Shown: positions 8,455 through 16,466 of the stretch, in pieces | Layout of the letters: every line of letters begins with the position of its first letter | Position numbering within the stretch: the stretch's first letter is position 1 | Origin: Candidatus Omnitrophota bacterium | GTDB taxonomy: Bacteria; Omnitrophota; Gorgyraeia; Zapsychrales; Zapsychraceae | Direction of reading: 5' to 3' | Assembly: GCA_020632495.1 (NCBI GenBank) | Contig: JACKFL010000005.1 | Span: 1,550,001 to 1,614,000 of the forward strand | Length of the DNA stretch: 64,000 nucleotides | Translations under genes and position numbers: made by a program | The notes under the pieces: generated by a model | The model's input: only the letters and a program-made list of their open reading frames with translations | Databases searched by the model: none | What the model was told of the DNA's origin: nothing

Positions 8455-9252
8455 GTGCGATTCTTTCATCTACAGAATAGGAAGCGGAACTACACACATC
8501 CCCAGCATCCCCAGTACGCGTACCTGGATTACACAGAGAAACGGACACCTCCGAACCGGCTTCAGGTTTTTACCTACAATATCCAGTTCGCCAAAAAGGT
8601 GCGTCCGGCCGTCGAGCTGATTGAGAGTAATGAGAATCTTAAACACGCCGATATCGTGCTGCTTCAGGAGATGGATGCGGAAGGGGTCATGCACATCTGC
8701 GATACGCTCGGATATAATTACGTGTATTATCCGGCGGTCCGCCATCCCAACCACGGCCGGGACTTCGGCAACGCGATATTATCCAAGTGGCCGATCGGCG
8801 AACACAAGAAACTCATCTTGCCGCACGTGGAGCGGACCAAATTGCAGCGGATCGCTGTCCTGGCCGATATACATGTAGGGGATAGAAAGATCCTGGTGAT
8901 TTGTATTCACCTCGGGGTGTGGCTGAAGACGGCGTACCGGACACTGCAGATGAAGCGCGTGGTCAGTGAAATTCCCGAACGGGAAAAGTATTGTATCATC
9001 GGAGGGGATTTCAATACACTGACCAAGCGGAACTATCACGCGACCATCGATCCGTTGATTCACGGCGGTTTCGATCTGGCGACCAAGAATATCGCCTGGT
9101 CCTACAAGCACTGGTATATTCTCAACCGGAAAACGTCCCTGGACCACATATTCACCCGGGGCGCCCGGTTGATCCAAACCGACAAGGTGGCGTCGCGCAA
9201 AAAACCCAGCGATCACTATCCGATCTGGGTCCAATTGGAACTGGACGACTAA
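8455..9252 (+). CDS. endonuclease/exonuclease/phosphatase family protein
   Basis: A 265-residue hydrolase of the EEP fold: YNIQFAKKV at the N-terminus, LLQEMDAEG with the metal-binding Glu, GGDFNT near residue 182, and the terminal SDHYPIW motif with the catalytic Asp-His. Members cleave phosphodiester bonds in DNA, lipids or phosphoinositides. Being directly upstream of cardiolipin synthase, it may act on phospholipid head groups rather than DNA; that is inference. GTG start; no signal peptide. Confidence 0.85.
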   Translation: MRFFHLQNRKRNYTHPQHPQYAYLDYTEKRTPPNRLQVFTYNIQFAKKVRPAVELIESNENLKHADIVLLQEMDAEGVMHICDTLGYNYVYYPAVRHPNHGRDFGNAILSKWPIGEHKKLILPHVERTKLQRIAVLADIHVGDRKILVICIHLGVWLKTAYRTLQMKRVVSEIPEREKYCIIGGDFNTLTKRNYHATIDPLIHGGFDLATKNIAWSYKHWYILNRKTSLDHIFTRGARLIQTDKVASRKKPSDHYPIWVQLELDD

Positions 9253-9255
9253 GCG

Positions 9256-10710
9256 ATGGACTATATTTTTTCGATTCTCGGGATCTTGTTTTACGTGTAT
9301 CTGGTGATGACGGTTGTCCTGTTATTGCTGGATAACCGGGAGCCGTCGACCACGATGGCGTGGGTCATGGTATTTATCCTGCTGCCGGTGGTGGGGGCGG
9401 TGATTTACATCTTCATCGGACGCAATTGGCGGCGCGTGGATGAAAAGACCAAACTGTCTCAACAATTCCTGGAGGACAGGAGTGCCGCGATGCTGGCCCC
9501 GCTGATCGAGGCGCAGATGGAGCGCGGTAGTCGGCTCACACAAAAGAAGGATGTCGTTCACAAACAGAAATTATTCCATCTCTTGCAGCGCAGCTCGAAT
9601 TCCATCTTGACGACGAACAACGCGATTGAGGTCCTGCAGAACGGATCGCAGAAGTTTCCGCGATTGATGGAGGACCTGCGCGGCGCGCGCGAATCGATCC
9701 ATATGGAGTACTTTATCTGGCGCTCCGACCCCCTCACCAAGGAAGTCAGGGATATCCTGGTCGCCAAACGCAAACAGGGTGTGGAAGTGCGTATTCTGTA
9801 CGACGCCATCGGCAGTATTTTCCTGGACCGCCGCTATGTCCGCGAGATGCGCGCTGCCGGCATCGAAATGTATCCGTATTTCAATTTTCTCTCGCCTTTG
9901 AAGATCCATACCTTAAACTACCGCAATCACCGAAAGGTGGTAGTGGTGGACGGACGAATCGGATACGCAGGCGGAATGAATATGGGGCAAGAATATGTCG
10001 ACGGAGGCAAGCAGTTCGATTATTGGCGGGACACCCACCTGCGGATATCGGGCGAGACGGTCAATGTCTTGCAGGGAATTTTCGTGACCAGCTGGTACAA
10101 TACGACCGGAAATGAGCTTTTTGAAGCCAAGTATTTCCCGGCCGTACCCGCCGACCCGCACGAGCTGCCGGTTCAGGTGACGACCTCCGGGCCGGATTCG
10201 CGGTGGCCGTCGATCAAGCATCTTTACTTCACCCTGATCTCCAGTGCCGAAAAGAAGGTGTACATTCAGTCACCCTATTTCATTCCGGATCCGAGTGTGC
10301 ATACGGCCTTGAAAATGGCCGCCTTCGGCGGGTTGGACGTCCGCATCATCATAGCGGGGGTCCCGGACAAGAAGCTTCCGTATTGGTCCGCGTTCACCTA
10401 CTTCAAGGATCTTCTGCGGGCCGGCGTACGGATATATCACTATCAAAAGGGGTTTATGCATGCAAAAACGATCATGATCGATTCCGAAATCTGTTCGGTC
10501 GGTACGGCGAATATGGATGTGCGCAGTTTTCATTTGAATTATGAGTTGAACACGCTATTGTATGACGAACAGTTAACCGCCGGTTTGGAAGAAGATTTTA
10601 TGCGCGATCTTCAGGACAGCCGTGAGTTCACGCTCGAGGACTACCAAAAGTTGGATGAGACCGTCAAGTTGCGCAATTCTCTTGCGCGTTTGCTGGCGCC
10701 GCTGCTGTAA
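9256..10710 (+). CDS. cls: cardiolipin synthase (phospholipase D family)
   Basis: A 484-residue enzyme of the expected length. Two N-terminal membrane helices (about residues 1-58), then two phospholipase D HKD motifs: HRKVVVVDGRIGYAGG near residue 225 and HAKTIMIDSEICSVG near residue 400, both with His, Lys and Asp intact. It condenses two phosphatidylglycerols, or PG with PE, into cardiolipin at the inner membrane. Starts three bases after the EEP-family gene. Confidence 0.92.
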   Translation: MDYIFSILGILFYVYLVMTVVLLLLDNREPSTTMAWVMVFILLPVVGAVIYIFIGRNWRRVDEKTKLSQQFLEDRSAAMLAPLIEAQMERGSRLTQKKDVVHKQKLFHLLQRSSNSILTTNNAIEVLQNGSQKFPRLMEDLRGARESIHMEYFIWRSDPLTKEVRDILVAKRKQGVEVRILYDAIGSIFLDRRYVREMRAAGIEMYPYFNFLSPLKIHTLNYRNHRKVVVVDGRIGYAGGMNMGQEYVDGGKQFDYWRDTHLRISGETVNVLQGIFVTSWYNTTGNELFEAKYFPAVPADPHELPVQVTTSGPDSRWPSIKHLYFTLISSAEKKVYIQSPYFIPDPSVHTALKMAAFGGLDVRIIIAGVPDKKLPYWSAFTYFKDLLRAGVRIYHYQKGFMHAKTIMIDSEICSVGTANMDVRSFHLNYELNTLLYDEQLTAGLEEDFMRDLQDSREFTLEDYQKLDETVKLRNSLARLLAPLL

Positions 10711-10743
10711 ATATAGGATAATAAAAACTAGCAAAGGAGAATT

Positions 10744-11766
10744 ATGGGCCCCTGGTTGGGTATTGTTGTATGTTTGCTTCACTCCGCGATGTTTTCCGGG
10801 CTGAATCTCGGTTTTTTCGGGATGAGCCGCTTGAGACTGGAAGTTCAGGCGGATCTTGGGAATAAAGACGCTCAGCGGATCCTGAGCCTGCGCAAAGACT
10901 CGCACTACCTGCTGTGCACGCTGCTGTGGGGAAATGTCGCCGCCAACGTCCTGCTGGCGTTGATATCGGAATCGGTATTGTCCGGGTTCGGCGCTTTTAT
11001 CTTTTCAACCTTCGGTATTACTATGCTCGGCGAGGTTGTGCCGCAAGCATACCTGTCCCGACACGCCCTGCGGACCAGTGTGGTGCTGGTTCCCGTGGTC
11101 CGGATCTACCGTTTGATATTCTATCCGTTGGCCAAGCCCACCGCGCTGTTGCTGGACATCTGGCTGGGCAAGGAGGAGATCGGCTACTTCAAGGAAAAAG
11201 AAATTATGCACATCCTCAAGCGTCACGCCGTTTCCGAAGATGCGGATGTGGAGCATTTGGAGACGCAGGGGGCGATTAATTTCCTGGAGCTGGATGACAT
11301 TAAGCTGCGGGACGAAGGCGAGCCGATCAATCCGTTGAGCGTCGTCGCCCTGGAGGTGAACGAAAACGGATTGCCGCTTTTTCCCGACTTTGAGCGCGAT
11401 CCGGCGGATCCGTTCCTGCAAAAGATCCATGCCTCCAACGAGAAATGGGTCGTCCTGACCGATCCCTCCGGAAAGCCGGTCCTGGTCTTAAATGCCGACG
11501 ACTTCCTGCGCGATGTCATGTATTCCAAGGAAGTTAAGAGCATATACACGTATTGTCACCGGCCCATCGTGATTACCCAGACCGGCACCCGGCTGGGGGA
11601 CGTGATTTTTAAGTTCAAGGTCAGGGCCGAGCACCATGAGGACGATGTCATTGATAACGACCTGATCCTCTACTGGAAGAAAGACAAGCGGATTATTACG
11701 GGAGCGGATATCCTGGGGCGGCTGATGCGCGGGATCGTCAAGCGCGTGGAGGCGCCGACCGGGTGA
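10744..11766 (+). CDS. CNNM (DUF21) transmembrane-domain protein
   Basis: A 340-residue protein with several N-terminal membrane helices. The CNNM signature is visible as FSGLNLGFFGMSRLRLEVQ, then TLLWGNVAANVLL and MLGEVVPQAYLSRHAL. The cytosolic half is where family members carry a CBS pair. CNNM/CorC-type proteins are linked to Mg2+ or Co2+ efflux and homeostasis. Ribosome site AAAGGAG precedes the ATG. The C-terminal CorC_HlyC domain of longer relatives appears absent. Confidence 0.83.
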   Translation: MGPWLGIVVCLLHSAMFSGLNLGFFGMSRLRLEVQADLGNKDAQRILSLRKDSHYLLCTLLWGNVAANVLLALISESVLSGFGAFIFSTFGITMLGEVVPQAYLSRHALRTSVVLVPVVRIYRLIFYPLAKPTALLLDIWLGKEEIGYFKEKEIMHILKRHAVSEDADVEHLETQGAINFLELDDIKLRDEGEPINPLSVVALEVNENGLPLFPDFERDPADPFLQKIHASNEKWVVLTDPSGKPVLVLNADDFLRDVMYSKEVKSIYTYCHRPIVITQTGTRLGDVIFKFKVRAEHHEDDVIDNDLILYWKKDKRIITGADILGRLMRGIVKRVEAPTG

Positions 11767-11835
11767 TCTCCCGTCCTGTGGAAAACTTACCAAAGCCATG
11801 CGGTGTATTTAGATACATGCCAGCTCTTATTCAAG

Positions 11836-11864
11836 TGGCAATCCCCTCCGCAATCGATTATACT
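11836..11864 (+). promoter_or_regulatory. promoter of the structured leader
   Basis: TATACT (11859-11864) as -10, with a weak TGGCAA (11836-11841) 17 bases upstream. Transcription would begin near 11871, just before the structured RNA. The -10 is good, the -35 poor. Confidence 0.45.
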
Positions 11865-11884
11865 TATATCGGTTGAACCTATAC

Positions 11885-12070
11885 CACGAAACGGCAAACT
11901 TGGGGTAACCCAAGGACCTTGGTTTCTTAGGAAACCGAGCGGTCGGCTTGCGGGCAGACCGGCAAAGCCAGGGGTCCTGGAAAGGATAGCCTAGCTACCG
12001 AATGGGCAAACAGTGTTTGTGCGTGCGCGTAGCCGAGTCTATCCTGACAATTCAGGATAGGCTTTTTTTT
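11885..12070 (+). ncRNA. class I cyclic-di-GMP (GEMM) riboswitch-like leader with terminator
   Basis: The conserved GEMM-I skeleton appears in order: CACGAA (11885), GGCAAAC (11893-11899), a hairpin CTTGGG/CCCAAG closed by a GTAA tetraloop (11899-11914), GGAC (11914-11917), GCAAAGCC (11962-11969), a P2-like stem TCCT/AGGA with GGAA loop (11975-11986), and AGCTACCG (11993-12000) closing against CGG at 11892-11894. Unusually, two extra hairpins lie between GGAC and GCAAAGCC: GGTTTC/GAAACC (11921-11936) and CGGTC/GACCG (11940-11961). Downstream is an intrinsic terminator (12039-12070). GGATAG (11984-11989) and GCTAC (11994-11998) can pair instead with CTATCC (12039-12044) and GTAGC (12029-12033), an antiterminator that would break the aptamer. 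Predicted logic: ligand binding favours termination. Confidence 0.62.
12039..12070 (+). terminator. intrinsic terminator of the leader
   Basis: Perfect stem CTATCCTGA (12039-12047) / TCAGGATAG (12052-12060), loop CAAT, extendable by a few pairs, followed by eight T (12063-12070). It ends 43 bases before the ATG at 12114, so it acts as an attenuator of that gene. Confidence 0.85.
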
Positions 12071-12113
12071 GTGGTGCCAACGGCTATTTGAGTCCTGTCT
12101 TGGAGGGGAGGAT

Positions 12114-12572
12114 ATGATCGCGCACCGGGGATACTGCACAGCTTTGACGGTAATCATCTGGACACTGCTGTTCCTGGCTATGCCGGCCACGGTGGTGGCG
12201 GCCGGTGAGGCATCGATCGGCCTGGGATATACCGAGCGATCTATTGCCTTCAAGGAGTATGAATCTGACCGCAATTCAGACGGCGAAATCCGCTACCTGA
12301 TTAAACTCATCAAATTTTCCAATATGAAGGTCGTTAAGGCCGGACAGGAGTTCTCCGCCAGTCAGGCCGCGCGTTATTTGCTGATGAAGTTCAAGACGGC
12401 CAAAAGCAAAATCGTTTCCGCGGAACAATTCATAGATGACTTCGCCAGCTACGCGCCTGACGGCGAACCGATCTACATCATCGACCGCAAGGGCATGAAC
12501 TACCCCGCCCGCCATGTCCTTTATGGCGAACTGCGCCGGCTGCGCAATCTGGATTCGGCCAACTTCCGCTAG
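12114..12572 (+). CDS. exported DUF5329-like protein
   Basis: A 152-residue protein with a signal peptide (about residues 1-29, cleavage near VVAA). ATG 12114 follows a GGAGGGGAGG ribosome site. The mature part reads EIRYLIKLIKFS, then SASQAARYLLMKF, SAEQFIDDFASY and GEPIYI, the order seen in DUF5329. In family members I recall, the first helix is followed by a conserved Cys; here the position reads FSNMKV with no Cys. Role unknown. Its expression is probably set by the terminator-containing leader at 11885-12070. Confidence 0.72.
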   Translation: MIAHRGYCTALTVIIWTLLFLAMPATVVAAGEASIGLGYTERSIAFKEYESDRNSDGEIRYLIKLIKFSNMKVVKAGQEFSASQAARYLLMKFKTAKSKIVSAEQFIDDFASYAPDGEPIYIIDRKGMNYPARHVLYGELRRLRNLDSANFR

Positions 12573-12619
12573 GCTCCCCCAAAAAATAATGCAGGCTCTT
12601 TTATCCCACGGGGGATCTG

Positions 12620-12628
12620 TGCTATTCT
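12620..12628 (+). promoter_or_regulatory. extended -10 promoter upstream of pspC-like gene
   Basis: TG-C-TATTCT, 24 bases before the ATG at 12653; a weak TTTATC lies 17 bases upstream of the hexamer. Confidence 0.4.
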
Positions 12629-12652
12629 AAAGGTCCTGTCGGAGGTCTCGCT

Positions 12653-13066
12653 ATGAAAAAACTTTGCCGTTTGCAGCAGGAACGGAAAATCGCCGGTATT
12701 TGCAGCGGATTGGGGGAGTATTTCGGGATGGACCCGGTGATCTTCCGGGTGCTGTTTATCCTGTCGTTCTTCGTCACCGTCGGCGGCCTGGTCTATCTGG
12801 TCATGTGGATCATGCTGCCGCTGCGGCCGGATATCGGTCTTTCCCCGAACATCAACCGCCTGTATGCCCTGGAAGAGGGGAAAAAAGTCGCCGGGATCAG
12901 TGCGGGGTTAGGACACTTTTTCGGGATTGATCCCAACATCTTCCGCGTCCTGTTTGTCGTCAGCGCGCTCGCCGGCGGTGCCGGTCTGATTATCTACATA
13001 ATCCTGTACTTTATCTTGCCGCGCAGCCAATCCGCCCGGCCGCCCCTGAGCCATGCCCAAGAGTAA
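12653..13066 (+). CDS. protein with two tandem PspC domains
   Basis: A 137-residue membrane protein made of two consecutive PspC domains. Each has the same order: an L-x-x-x-E-x-x-K-x-x-AGI start, GLG-x-(Y/H)FG(M/I)DP, IFRVLF, then a hydrophobic helix ending in MLP or ILP. Domain 1 spans about residues 3-60, domain 2 about 68-128. PspC proteins sit in the inner membrane and in proteobacteria signal envelope stress, but no pspA/B/F gene is visible here. Ribosome site GGAGG. The last 14 bases overlap the next gene. Confidence 0.88.
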   Translation: MKKLCRLQQERKIAGICSGLGEYFGMDPVIFRVLFILSFFVTVGGLVYLVMWIMLPLRPDIGLSPNINRLYALEEGKKVAGISAGLGHFFGIDPNIFRVLFVVSALAGGAGLIIYIILYFILPRSQSARPPLSHAQE

Positions 13067-14048
13067 GCCGCAGACCATAATCCTGAGTCGCAGAGCCATC
13101 GAATCCGTACTTGATCTCGGCAAGGCCCTGACCGCCGTGGAGGATGCCTTTCGTCAGTACGCCCGCGGCCGCGCCCATATGCCGCCGAAGGTCTACTTGG
13201 ACGTCAGCAAATACAACGGGGACTTTCGGGCCATGCCCGCTTATCTGGAAGACGCGCAAAGCTGCACACTGAAATGGGTCAATGTTCATCCCGGAAACCC
13301 GGCCGTCGGACTGCCTATGGTGATGGCGGTCTTGGTCCTGAATGACGCCCGCACCGGCTTTCCACTATCCGTTATGGATGGCACGTACATCACCGCGGTG
13401 CGCACCGGAGCGGCCGGCGCCGTAGCGGCCAAACACATCGCGCCAAAGACCGCGGCCTGCGTCGGACTGGTGGGTTGCGGAGTACAAGCGGCGATGCAGC
13501 TGACCATGCTCAGGCTGGTCCGGTCCGTGAAGGAAGTTCGTGTCTGGGGTCATCAGCCGCAGCTGGCCAAGGCGTTCCTGCGCAAGATGCGGCGCCGGGG
13601 TGAAGTCATGTCCGCCTGCGCCGGCGTCGAAGAGACTGTGGCCGGGGCTGATATTGTTGTGACCACCACGCCGGTGCGAACGCCGCTCGTCAAGTATGGC
13701 TGGATCAAGCCGGGAGCGCATATCAATGCCATCGGCGCCGACGCCGCCGGCAAACAAGAGCTCGACCCGCGGTTATTGCAGGAGGGGCGGATTATTATTG
13801 ACGAATGGAGCCAGGCCTCCCACAGCGGGGAAATCAACGTGGCCCTTAAGAAAGGTCTCATCACCAAGCGCAAAATTTACGCCTCGCTCGGCGAAATCGT
13901 CGCCGGACAGAAGAAAATTCCCGCCAAGCCTGTCCGGACGACGGTTTTCGACTCGACCGGACTGGCTATTCAGGATGCGGCCGTGGCCCGGCTCGTCTAC
14001 GACGCCGCCCGGCGCCGAAAGGTCGGACGCCGCCTCCATTTATTTTAA
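13053..14048 (+). CDS. ornithine cyclodeaminase / alanine dehydrogenase family protein
   Basis: A 331-residue NAD(P)-dependent enzyme of the OCD/mu-crystallin family. Visible marks: MPPKVYLDV, the substrate-binding Lys region SCTLKWVNVHPGNP, VLNDARTGFPLSVMDGTYITAVRTGAAGAVAAKHIA, and the Rossmann GLVGCGVQAAMQL. Members deaminate ornithine to proline or reduce imino acids and pyruvate; a specific reaction cannot be chosen. It overlaps the PspC gene by 14 bases, a coupling with no obvious metabolic logic. Confidence 0.87.
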   Translation: MPKSKPQTIILSRRAIESVLDLGKALTAVEDAFRQYARGRAHMPPKVYLDVSKYNGDFRAMPAYLEDAQSCTLKWVNVHPGNPAVGLPMVMAVLVLNDARTGFPLSVMDGTYITAVRTGAAGAVAAKHIAPKTAACVGLVGCGVQAAMQLTMLRLVRSVKEVRVWGHQPQLAKAFLRKMRRRGEVMSACAGVEETVAGADIVVTTTPVRTPLVKYGWIKPGAHINAIGADAAGKQELDPRLLQEGRIIIDEWSQASHSGEINVALKKGLITKRKIYASLGEIVAGQKKIPAKPVRTTVFDSTGLAIQDAAVARLVYDAARRRKVGRRLHLF

Positions 14049-14076
14049 AAAGGTGGCATTCGCTGCCGAAATTTCC

Positions 14077-14082
14077 TATAAT
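14077..14082 (+). promoter_or_regulatory. -10 element upstream of cmoA
   Basis: TATAAT, 33 bases before the cmoA ATG at 14116, in the 67-base gap after the preceding gene. No TG extension and no clear -35. Confidence 0.35.
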
Positions 14083-14115
14083 AGGCACTTTCCAATTGAC
14101 CGCGCAGGACGTTTT

Positions 14116-14850
14116 ATGAGCGAAATATCCCGGGACTCTCTCTATGCTGAGCCGCACAGCACCATCGGAGACTTTGTCTTCGACGAAAATGTCGCCAATG
14201 TCTTTGACGATATGATCCGGCGGAGTGTACCCGGGTACGGTTCGATTATCAACATGTTGGGTGTGTTGACCGGGCAGTATGCCCAGGCTAACACGGTATG
14301 CTATGACTTGGGATGTTCGCTGGGCGCCGGCACCTTGGCCATGCGCCGCTTTGTCGTTCAGCCGGGTACGCGCATTATCGCCGTCGATAACTCCCCGGCG
14401 ATGGTCAACAAGTGCCGCCAGAATATCGTGCGCAGTAACCTCACGGCCCCGGTCGAAATTTTGTGTGAGGACATCACCCGGATTCCGCTCGAGCCCGCTT
14501 CGGTGGTAGCCATCAACTTTACTCTGCAGTTTGTCCCTCCTGAGGAACGCCAAGGCCTGATTCAAGGGGTCAACGATGCCCTGGTACCGGGCGGTATATT
14601 GGTGATATCTGAAAAACTGGCCTTCGACGATCCCGCGGAGGAACAGGCCCAGGTCGAACTCCATCACGCTTTTAAGAAATTGAACGGCTACAGCGACATG
14701 GAGATTGCCCAGAAACGGACCGCTCTGGAGAACGTCCTCATTCCCGACACCGAACAAACCCACCGCGAGCGGCTGAAGACGGCCGGCTTCGCCCATCATC
14801 ATGTGTGGTTCCGCTGCTTTAATTTTGCTTCGATGATCGCCTACAAATGA
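14116..14850 (+). CDS. cmoA: carboxy-S-adenosyl-L-methionine synthase
   Basis: A 244-residue protein close to E. coli CmoA in length (247). Diagnostic segments: FVFDENVANVFDDMIRRSVPGY near the N-terminus, DLGCSLGAGTLAM as the SAM motif, AVDNSPAMV, INFTLQFVPPEER and ISEKLAF. CmoA makes carboxy-SAM from SAM and prephenate, the donor for 5-carboxymethoxyuridine at tRNA position 34. ATG 14116 is chosen because the conserved N-terminus starts there. The stop overlaps the cmoB ATG (ATGA), the usual partner arrangement. Confidence 0.95.
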   Translation: MSEISRDSLYAEPHSTIGDFVFDENVANVFDDMIRRSVPGYGSIINMLGVLTGQYAQANTVCYDLGCSLGAGTLAMRRFVVQPGTRIIAVDNSPAMVNKCRQNIVRSNLTAPVEILCEDITRIPLEPASVVAINFTLQFVPPEERQGLIQGVNDALVPGGILVISEKLAFDDPAEEQAQVELHHAFKKLNGYSDMEIAQKRTALENVLIPDTEQTHRERLKTAGFAHHHVWFRCFNFASMIAYK

Positions 14851-15821
14851 ACCTGTACACCGATTCCGTCGCCCTGATGCGTGCGTCCGCGCTCGGGCCG
14901 TGGACCGACTGTCTGATGGACCGCGCCGCGAACGTGTTCAGCGGGACCCGCTGGGGAGATTTGCCGATGTGGCTCGAGACCCGGGCTGCGTTGCCGCGGA
15001 TCACACCGGATTCACTGCAGTTGGATTCGGATGTGGTGACCGTCGGTTCTCCGGCTCAGACGAATGATCAGGGAAGAGAGGAACTGGCAGGTCTGCTGCG
15101 CCGGTTGGGTCCGTGGCGCAAGGGGCCGTACAACCTGTTCGGTATGCTGCTCGACGCTGAATGGCGCTGTGAAATGAAGTGGAACCGGTTGCAGCCGCAT
15201 ATTGCGGACCTCAGCGGCCGGCTGGTGCTGGATGTCGGCTGCGGCAACGGGTATCACTGCTGGCGTATGGCCGGGGCCGGCGCGCGCCTGGTCGTGGGAG
15301 TCGATCCGACGATGAAATATGTGATGCAGTTCCACATGATCCAGAATTTCGCCCGGTATCCCGCGGTGACCGTGCTGCCGCTGGGGGTGGAGGACATTCC
15401 CGCCGGGATGAGCTGCTGCGACACGGCTTTTTCCATGGGCTTGCTCTATCATCGCCGTGATCCGCTGGAGCACCTGCGGCACCTGGCGGGCTGTCTGCGG
15501 CCGGGCGGAGAGCTGGTTTTGGAGACTATCGTCGTGGATCATGCCGTTACGCCGCTGTTAAGGCCGGGTGAACGGTACGCCGAGATGAAAAACGTGCATA
15601 TGATTCCTTCGGTGCCCACCCTGGAAGGTTGGGTGAATGAGGCCGGCTTTGAACGGATCCGGACCGTGGATGTGACGGCAACGACGTCACAGGAGCAACG
15701 GGTTACCGGCTGGATCGGTCAAAAGTCACTTTCCGACTTCTTGGATCCGAATAATCCCTGCCTGACGGTAGAAGGTCATCCCGCGCCGCAACGGGCGATC
15801 GTGCTGGCGGTCCGCCCGTAG
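14847..15821 (+). CDS. cmoB: tRNA U34 carboxymethyltransferase
   Basis: A 324-residue protein (E. coli CmoB: 323). RKGPYNLFGMLLDAEWRCEMKW precedes the methyltransferase fold, with VLDVGCGNGYHCWRM, VGVDPTMKY, FSMGLLYHRRDPLEHL and ELVLET in family order. It transfers the carboxymethyl group of carboxy-SAM to 5-hydroxyuridine-34 of tRNA, widening wobble decoding. Translationally coupled to cmoA by ATGA. Confidence 0.95.
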   Translation: MNLYTDSVALMRASALGPWTDCLMDRAANVFSGTRWGDLPMWLETRAALPRITPDSLQLDSDVVTVGSPAQTNDQGREELAGLLRRLGPWRKGPYNLFGMLLDAEWRCEMKWNRLQPHIADLSGRLVLDVGCGNGYHCWRMAGAGARLVVGVDPTMKYVMQFHMIQNFARYPAVTVLPLGVEDIPAGMSCCDTAFSMGLLYHRRDPLEHLRHLAGCLRPGGELVLETIVVDHAVTPLLRPGERYAEMKNVHMIPSVPTLEGWVNEAGFERIRTVDVTATTSQEQRVTGWIGQKSLSDFLDPNNPCLTVEGHPAPQRAIVLAVRP

Positions 15822-15862
15822 TCCCGCCGTCAAATAATAATTCGCCATTCCCCATACAAGTA

Positions 15863-15871
15863 TGATATAAA
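15863..15871 (+). promoter_or_regulatory. extended -10 promoter upstream of Nudix gene
   Basis: TG-A-TATAAA, 23 bases before the ATG at 15895, in the short gap after cmoB. Confidence 0.4.
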
Positions 15872-15894
15872 AATGGACAGCATCGGACCGCGTC

Positions 15895-16452
15895 ATGGAA
15901 CAAATCTCGGAAAAAAAATTGTACCAGGGCAACTGGCTCACCCTCGTTGAAACGGTGTACCGCAATAAACACGGTGAGGAAGTGGTATGGGAAAGTGTGC
16001 GCCGCCGCAAACCGTGGGTCGGCGTGATCGCCGTGGCGAAGCTCGTCCCGTCGATGCGCTTTATCCTGATCAAGCAGTTCCGGCCCACGCTCAACGGCTA
16101 TGTGATCGGGTTTCCGGCAGGCATCGGCGACGGTGACGCGGAACACGCGTTGGTGGAATTGAAAGAGGAGACCGGTTATACGGGCACTATCAAAGAAGTC
16201 AGCCCGGTGATGAAATCCAATGCGGGTATTATTAACGACAGCGGAATGAGTGTTTATATCGAAGTCGACGAACATGCCCCAGAAAACCAGAATCCTCAGC
16301 AGAATTTGGAACCCAGCGAAGATATCGAAGTGGTTCTCGTCCCCAAAGAACGCATAAAGAAGTTTTTATTGCAAGAGTACGATCAGGGGACGCACATCGG
16401 AGGGAATCTGTGGTACTTGTTTGTCCTGAGTGATGTGATCAATCAGTATTAA
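15895..16452 (+). CDS. Nudix-fold hydrolase with altered Nudix box
   Basis: A 185-residue protein with the context of an ADP-ribose-type Nudix enzyme (ILIKQFRPTLNGYVIGFPAG, then LKEETGYTG). Compared with the consensus, the box is about three residues short between the first Gly and the helix, the usual Arg before Glu-Leu is Val (VEL), and the mid-box Glu is displaced. The EE metal-binding pair is kept, so activity may survive but substrate or efficiency may differ. The nearby gene at 3325 has a normal box. No ribosome site stands out. Confidence 0.78.
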   Translation: MEQISEKKLYQGNWLTLVETVYRNKHGEEVVWESVRRRKPWVGVIAVAKLVPSMRFILIKQFRPTLNGYVIGFPAGIGDGDAEHALVELKEETGYTGTIKEVSPVMKSNAGIINDSGMSVYIEVDEHAPENQNPQQNLEPSEDIEVVLVPKERIKKFLLQEYDQGTHIGGNLWYLFVLSDVINQY

Positions 16453-16466
16453 CAAAGGAGATGATG

